From Phytoactinopolyspora halotolerans (lineage in GTDB: Bacteria; Actinomycetota; Actinomycetes; Jiangellales; Jiangellaceae): a DNA stretch of 64,000 nucleotides. The notes under the pieces were generated by a model. The model was given only the letters and a program-made list of their open reading frames with translations, searched no databases and was not told the origin of the DNA. The DNA lies in the NCBI RefSeq assembly GCF_010550675.1, contig NZ_JAAGOA010000005.1, forward strand, positions 1 through 64,000, in the 5' to 3' direction. The translations under genes and the position numbers were made by a program. Below, one piece after another: positions 60,831-64,000 of the stretch (position 1 is the first letter of the stretch; every line of letters begins with the position of its first letter).

Positions 60831-62963
60831 TCAGCAGTGGCATGCACCGTGGTCGGTACATGCGCAGCGCGAACTCGTCGGCGGGACGTCGACCGTGGGA
60901 TTGCGGTCGAAGAAACCCACCGGCTTGAGTGTGAAGCCGCAGGTGTCGACCGGCATGATCGGCCAGTCTTCGGGGCGCGGGAAATGCGTCAGCCCGAATG
61001 TGTGCCAGAGCACCACATCCTGACCGTCGATTTCCCGGTTCGCTTGCGCGTACGTGGGGAGTCCTGCTCCGCCGGGATGCTGGTTGACCAGGTCACCGGC
61101 CGGGTAGCGCTCCTCCGGGTGGTAACGCGTCACCCACAGATGTTTGGTCGCGAAGGTGGCGCGGCGCCGGATCGACGACGTCTCGCCGGCCAGTAGCGGA
61201 GATTTGCCCTCGGGATAGAGGGCGTAGGCGACCGGTCGACCGAACCGGTTGTGCACGGACGGGTTGCTCACCCGCCACACCCGGTCGACGGCGTTGTCGG
61301 CGAGTCGTTGCGCCTCGCCCTCCGTGCGAAACCGGGTCGCGGTCTGCGTGAAGGCGCTGCCGTACGGGTTGTCCGCCCCGGGCGGGAGCGGGACCACGTC
61401 GAGTTCGTCGACGGCGTTGGGCACCCCATCGACCGTCATGTCGAGCCGGGCGCCGAAGAGGTGCTGGTGGTACGGCGCAGCAAGCCCTGGCGCCACTTCT
61501 GACCCGTACCGCCGGGCCCGCTCGTCGTAGGCACCGGTGAACACGATGCCGGTGGCCTTCACCTCGAGCTCGATGGTCCCGTCCAGGTACAGGTACCAGT
61601 AGAACCCGTAGTCGTAGTTGCCCACCGTGACGAAGAAGGAGATCACCAGCCGGCGTTGCCGCCGGGTCTCCACGGAGCCGTTCGCCGGGTCGGTGTGCTT
61701 CCAGAGGACGCCGTAGTCCTCTTCATGCATGCAGATGGCGTTGCTGATGACGCGCGGCGAACCGTCGTCGTTGACAACGGTGACGTCGAAGTAGGTGATC
61801 TCGCCGAGGCAGTCGCAGCCGAGCTCGAGCGAGTTGGCGAGGCGGCCGAGCTGGTACTCGCCGGTGTCGAAGTAGTTCTGCCAGAACCGCACCGCGCTCG
61901 GGTCGCCGTACGGCACGACCATCTCCGCAACCGACGCACGGTAGATGATCGGCCGGGTGCGGCCGCCGTCGTCGAAGGCGAGGCGATGCAGGATCAACCC
62001 TTCACGCATGTCGTAACCGAGCCGGACGCTCCAGTTCTCCCAGGTCACGAGGTTGTCGTCGAGGTGGAAGCTGGGACCCTCGGGTTGCGTGATCTCGATC
62101 GGCCGCTGCGACGTGCGGTACGGACCGAAGACGCCCGGCACGTGGTAATCGCCGGATTCCTCCGGGATCGGAAGCGGCCCGGTATCGACCACCTCCAACA
62201 CCGTCTCCTTGGTCAGGTCCACATAGGCGACCAGTCCGTCGATCGGGTGCGCCCAGGGCAGGCTCTCCGGAGTGGGTTGCAGGTGCGCCAGCACGCGCGC
62301 GATCCGCCGGCCCTGTTCGCCCGGACGGTCGAAATGGCCCGCGGTCAGGGCGGCCACATACACCGTCTCCAGGTCGGTCACGCCCCGTCGCCGCAGCGCC
62401 TCGACCCAGCCCGGGTCGGCCTTCACGACGCGCCGCACCAGCGTGTGTTCCTCGTCGAGCAATGGCACCTGCCCGTCCACCGCGGGATCGATCGGCCGGC
62501 GCGTCTGCACCGCGTCGTCCGTCAGCGAGACGACGACCTCCTCCGACGCCTCCGTCGCCAGGTCGATGACGAACGCGCGCACGCGGCGCCCGGGCATGGC
62601 CGCTCCGTCGTCGAAGGCGAGCACCTCGGTCTTGGACGGCTCATCGAGGCCGAGGTAGGCGATCCGGCTCGAGGCACTCAGCACGCCGGCGTCCGCGAGG
62701 GTCCGCCTGGCGTGCTCGATCTCCGCGGCGCCCAACGGGTCGAGTGGATGCGGCTCATTCCCCGGGCCGAGCACCCGCCGCGCACCACCGCCCGCACCGT
62801 GCGTCTCGCGCGCACCGTGTGTCTTGCCCGCGCCGTACGCGTCGCTCCCACCGTGTGCGTTGCCCGCACTGCGCGTCTCGCCCGCACCGGCGTGGGCATC
62901 GGCGGCACCGTGCTGGCTTTCGACCCGTGGGCCGGCAGATGTGGACGTGGAGCAGTCCGTCAT
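60831..62963 (-). CDS. Copper-containing primary amine oxidase (topaquinone enzyme)
   Basis: Oxidises primary amines to aldehydes with ammonia and H2O2. The TPQ-precursor motif is TVGNYDYG (Tyr450), the catalytic-base segment YFDTGEYQLG (Asp366), and copper ligands are in PYHQHLFGARLDM (His499, His501) plus a third His near THFPRPEDWPIMPVD. At 710 residues it is longer than the usual 640-660. Residues about 17-65 are His/Gly/Ala-rich (repeated THGA) and the extreme C-terminus is Cys/His-rich (RCACTDHGACHC). No signal peptide, so probably cytosolic. First gene of the leftward unit, behind a LacI-type operator. Confidence 0.93.
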   Translation of the reverse strand: MTDCSTSTSAGPRVESQHGAADAHAGAGETRSAGNAHGGSDAYGAGKTHGARETHGAGGGARRVLGPGNEPHPLDPLGAAEIEHARRTLADAGVLSASSRIAYLGLDEPSKTEVLAFDDGAAMPGRRVRAFVIDLATEASEEVVVSLTDDAVQTRRPIDPAVDGQVPLLDEEHTLVRRVVKADPGWVEALRRRGVTDLETVYVAALTAGHFDRPGEQGRRIARVLAHLQPTPESLPWAHPIDGLVAYVDLTKETVLEVVDTGPLPIPEESGDYHVPGVFGPYRTSQRPIEITQPEGPSFHLDDNLVTWENWSVRLGYDMREGLILHRLAFDDGGRTRPIIYRASVAEMVVPYGDPSAVRFWQNYFDTGEYQLGRLANSLELGCDCLGEITYFDVTVVNDDGSPRVISNAICMHEEDYGVLWKHTDPANGSVETRRQRRLVISFFVTVGNYDYGFYWYLYLDGTIELEVKATGIVFTGAYDERARRYGSEVAPGLAAPYHQHLFGARLDMTVDGVPNAVDELDVVPLPPGADNPYGSAFTQTATRFRTEGEAQRLADNAVDRVWRVSNPSVHNRFGRPVAYALYPEGKSPLLAGETSSIRRRATFATKHLWVTRYHPEERYPAGDLVNQHPGGAGLPTYAQANREIDGQDVVLWHTFGLTHFPRPEDWPIMPVDTCGFTLKPVGFFDRNPTVDVPPTSSRCACTDHGACHC

Positions 62964-62987
62964 GCGGGTTCTCTCTCCCTCGCGTCG

Positions 62988-63044
62988 ATGCCGGAACGTT
63001 CCGGCATTGCCGAGAAAGCTACCGTCGTTCGATCGGTGACACAA
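62988..63044 (-). promoter_or_regulatory. Amine-oxidase promoter with a perfect 20-bp palindromic operator
   Basis: ATGCCGGAACGTTCCGGCAT at 62988-63007 is a perfect 20-bp palindrome with the central CG and symmetry of LacI-family operators. On the minus strand, TTGTGT (63044-63039), 17-bp spacer, TAGCTT (63021-63016) is a plausible promoter, which would put the palindrome at about +3 to +22. It lies 24 bp upstream of the amine oxidase start. Binding by the adjacent LacI-type protein is inferred. Confidence 0.7.
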
Positions 63045-63092
63045 GACCCGCACGGCGGTCGAAACGCGGTATTAACAAGCCATCCACGCCCA

Positions 63093-63163
63093 GCATGGTG
63101 CGCTGAATGATCGCTGGAATACGCATTCCCACCCTCGGACAACGTGAACTCAGCGCACCATGC
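63093..63163. repeat. 14-bp perfect inverted repeat between the amine oxidase and LacI genes
   Basis: GCATGGTGCGCTGA (63093-63106) and TCAGCGCACCATGC (63150-63163) are exact complements separated by 43 bp, which contain a smaller GGAAT...ATTCC dyad (63116-63129). The spacing suggests looping operators or a cruciform; function unknown. Confidence 0.7.
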
Positions 63164-63259
63164 CCGGCCACTCCGCACGGGCGGAAGACCATCCGGATTC
63201 CCGTGGGCCCAACGACGCGGGCGGGACGTCGCGCGGCTCACGACGCCTATGATCGAGCT

Positions 63260-64000
63260 GTGCCCCAGGACCGCCAGGTCACCATCATCACCGTCGCCAA
63301 CCGGGCGGGGGTGTCCAAGACGACGGCCTCGGATGCGCTGCGCGGCTCCGGTCGCGTCTCGGAGGAGACCCGGCGCCTCGTCACCGATGTCGCCGCCGAG
63401 CTCGGTTACGTGCCCAACGGCTCCGCCCGGCACCTTCGCCGGGCGAGGACCGGGACGATCGGGCTGCACCTGCCCGAGGTGCTGCCCCGTTCCGACTACT
63501 ACATGTCCTTCGTGTTCGGCGCGGTCCAGGCTGCGGCCGACCATGGCTATGACGTCACGCTGCTCACCTCCGGCTCCGGCGCCGGCGCCACGGCGGAGCG
63601 GCGGCCGCGCGTCGACGGTCTGGTCCTCGGCGACCCGCTGGCCGCGGATCCGGTCGTCGAGAAGTTGATGAGCTCCCAGTTGCCCACGGTGACGTGCGAG
63701 CGGTACCCAGGGCCGGGCGACCCGGACGGTATCGTCTGGTCCGACCACGGAGCGGCCCTACGCGAACTACTCGATCACCTCGCCGCCGTCGGCACGCTCC
63801 GGCCCGCCCTCATCGTGCCGGGAGATGAGAGCGACTGGGCAGCCAGCGTGCACCGCACGTATCGGCAATGGTGCACGGAGCGTGGCGTCGTACCGCTCAC
63901 CCGCGCCGTACCGTTCGACGCGAACGCCGACGCCACCAGCACGGTCGCCCGGAACCTGCTCACCGACGAACCCGGCCTCGACGCCCTGATCGCCGCGCCC
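63260..64000 (+). CDS. LacI-family transcriptional regulator, N-terminal part
   Basis: From a GTG at 63260 the frame stays open to the window edge (247 codons seen). The N-terminal helix-turn-helix is VTIITVANRAGVSKTTASDA, followed by the hinge ELGYVPNGSARHLRRARTGT and the periplasmic-binding-protein-like core IGLHLPEVLPRSDYYMSFVF. The C-terminal part is outside the window. It is divergent from the amine oxidase gene and is the likely binder of the 20-bp palindrome. Effector unknown; amine, sugar or amide are possible. Confidence 0.88.
   Translation, partial: MPQDRQVTIITVANRAGVSKTTASDALRGSGRVSEETRRLVTDVAAELGYVPNGSARHLRRARTGTIGLHLPEVLPRSDYYMSFVFGAVQAAADHGYDVTLLTSGSGAGATAERRPRVDGLVLGDPLAADPVVEKLMSSQLPTVTCERYPGPGDPDGIVWSDHGAALRELLDHLAAVGTLRPALIVPGDESDWAASVHRTYRQWCTERGVVPLTRAVPFDANADATSTVARNLLTDEPGLDALIAAP

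Noticed and set aside
61656-63110. Rightward open frame opposite the amine oxidase gene
   Set aside because: Antisense of a gene whose catalytic motifs are unambiguous; repetitive composition reflects the Gly/Ala/His region read backwards.
1-64000. tRNA, rRNA, integrase, transposase or phage genes
   Set aside because: No tRNA-like cloverleaf motif, rRNA segment or recombinase motif was recognised; inverted repeats present are not flanked by transposase genes.

Overview
The window is high-GC DNA with GTG starts, 4-bp stop/start overlaps and actinobacterial gene neighbourhoods (rplM-rpsI-glmM; glmS; acpS-nnrD-alr-tsaE; DUF222/HNH; PucR and ROK regulators). It looks like a chromosomal segment of a filamentous or soil actinomycete. 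A Jiangella-like lineage is my guess only; no rRNA or tRNA is present to fix the taxonomy. I found no CRISPR array, complete insertion sequence, prophage or integrase.

Layout. (1) 1-7 kb: edge of a DUF222 gene, a pentapeptide-repeat protein, then a leftward housekeeping run acpS-nnrD-alr-hydrolase-tsaE. (2) 6.6-10.3 kb: a sulfatase divergent from a ROK regulator, two very small ORFs and a small membrane protein. (3) 10.4-18.5 kb: glmS, coaA, a ThuA-like protein, a PP2C phosphatase, a tandem-GNAT protein, glmM, rpsI and rplM. (4) 18.7-24.4 kb: a methyltransferase and a complete leftward ABC importer of the peptide/nickel class; its promoter carries a 7-1-7 palindrome of the Fur-family layout. 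(5) 24.4-25.3 kb: a decayed patch with a 22-bp inverted repeat, a frameshifted histidine phosphatase and a truncated NTF2-like ORF. (6) 25.3-42.9 kb: a surface-polysaccharide locus with a tyrosine autokinase and its phosphatase, two rightward tailoring genes (FkbM methyltransferase, sulfotransferase) and a 12-gene leftward operon. That operon encodes UDP-N-acetyl-L-fucosamine synthesis (fnlA-fnlB-fnlC type), five glycosyltransferases, two methyltransferases, a flippase and a Wzy-like polymerase. (7) 43.2-45.8 kb: an ABC-F protein and an SDR oxidoreductase. (8) 46-64 kb: a catabolic locus.

The catabolic locus is the most interesting part. A rightward operon encodes an omega-aminotransferase, an aldehyde dehydrogenase, a class III CoA-transferase and a glutaryl-CoA-dehydrogenase-like enzyme. 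In order, these fit 5-aminovalerate -> glutarate semialdehyde -> glutarate -> glutaryl-CoA -> crotonyl-CoA. It meets head-on, 1 bp apart, a leftward unit with a copper amine oxidase, a five-gene peptide-class ABC importer, a homologue of the nylon-oligomer hydrolase NylC with all its catalytic residues at matching spacing, a 27-codon leader ORF and a C45-family amide hydrolase/acyltransferase. A divergent LacI-type regulator and a perfect 20-bp palindrome at the amine-oxidase promoter suggest the control. My reading is a system that imports amides or oligomers of omega-amino acids or diamines, hydrolyses them, and funnels the C5 product to crotonyl-CoA. The enzyme classes are well supported; the joint substrate is inference.
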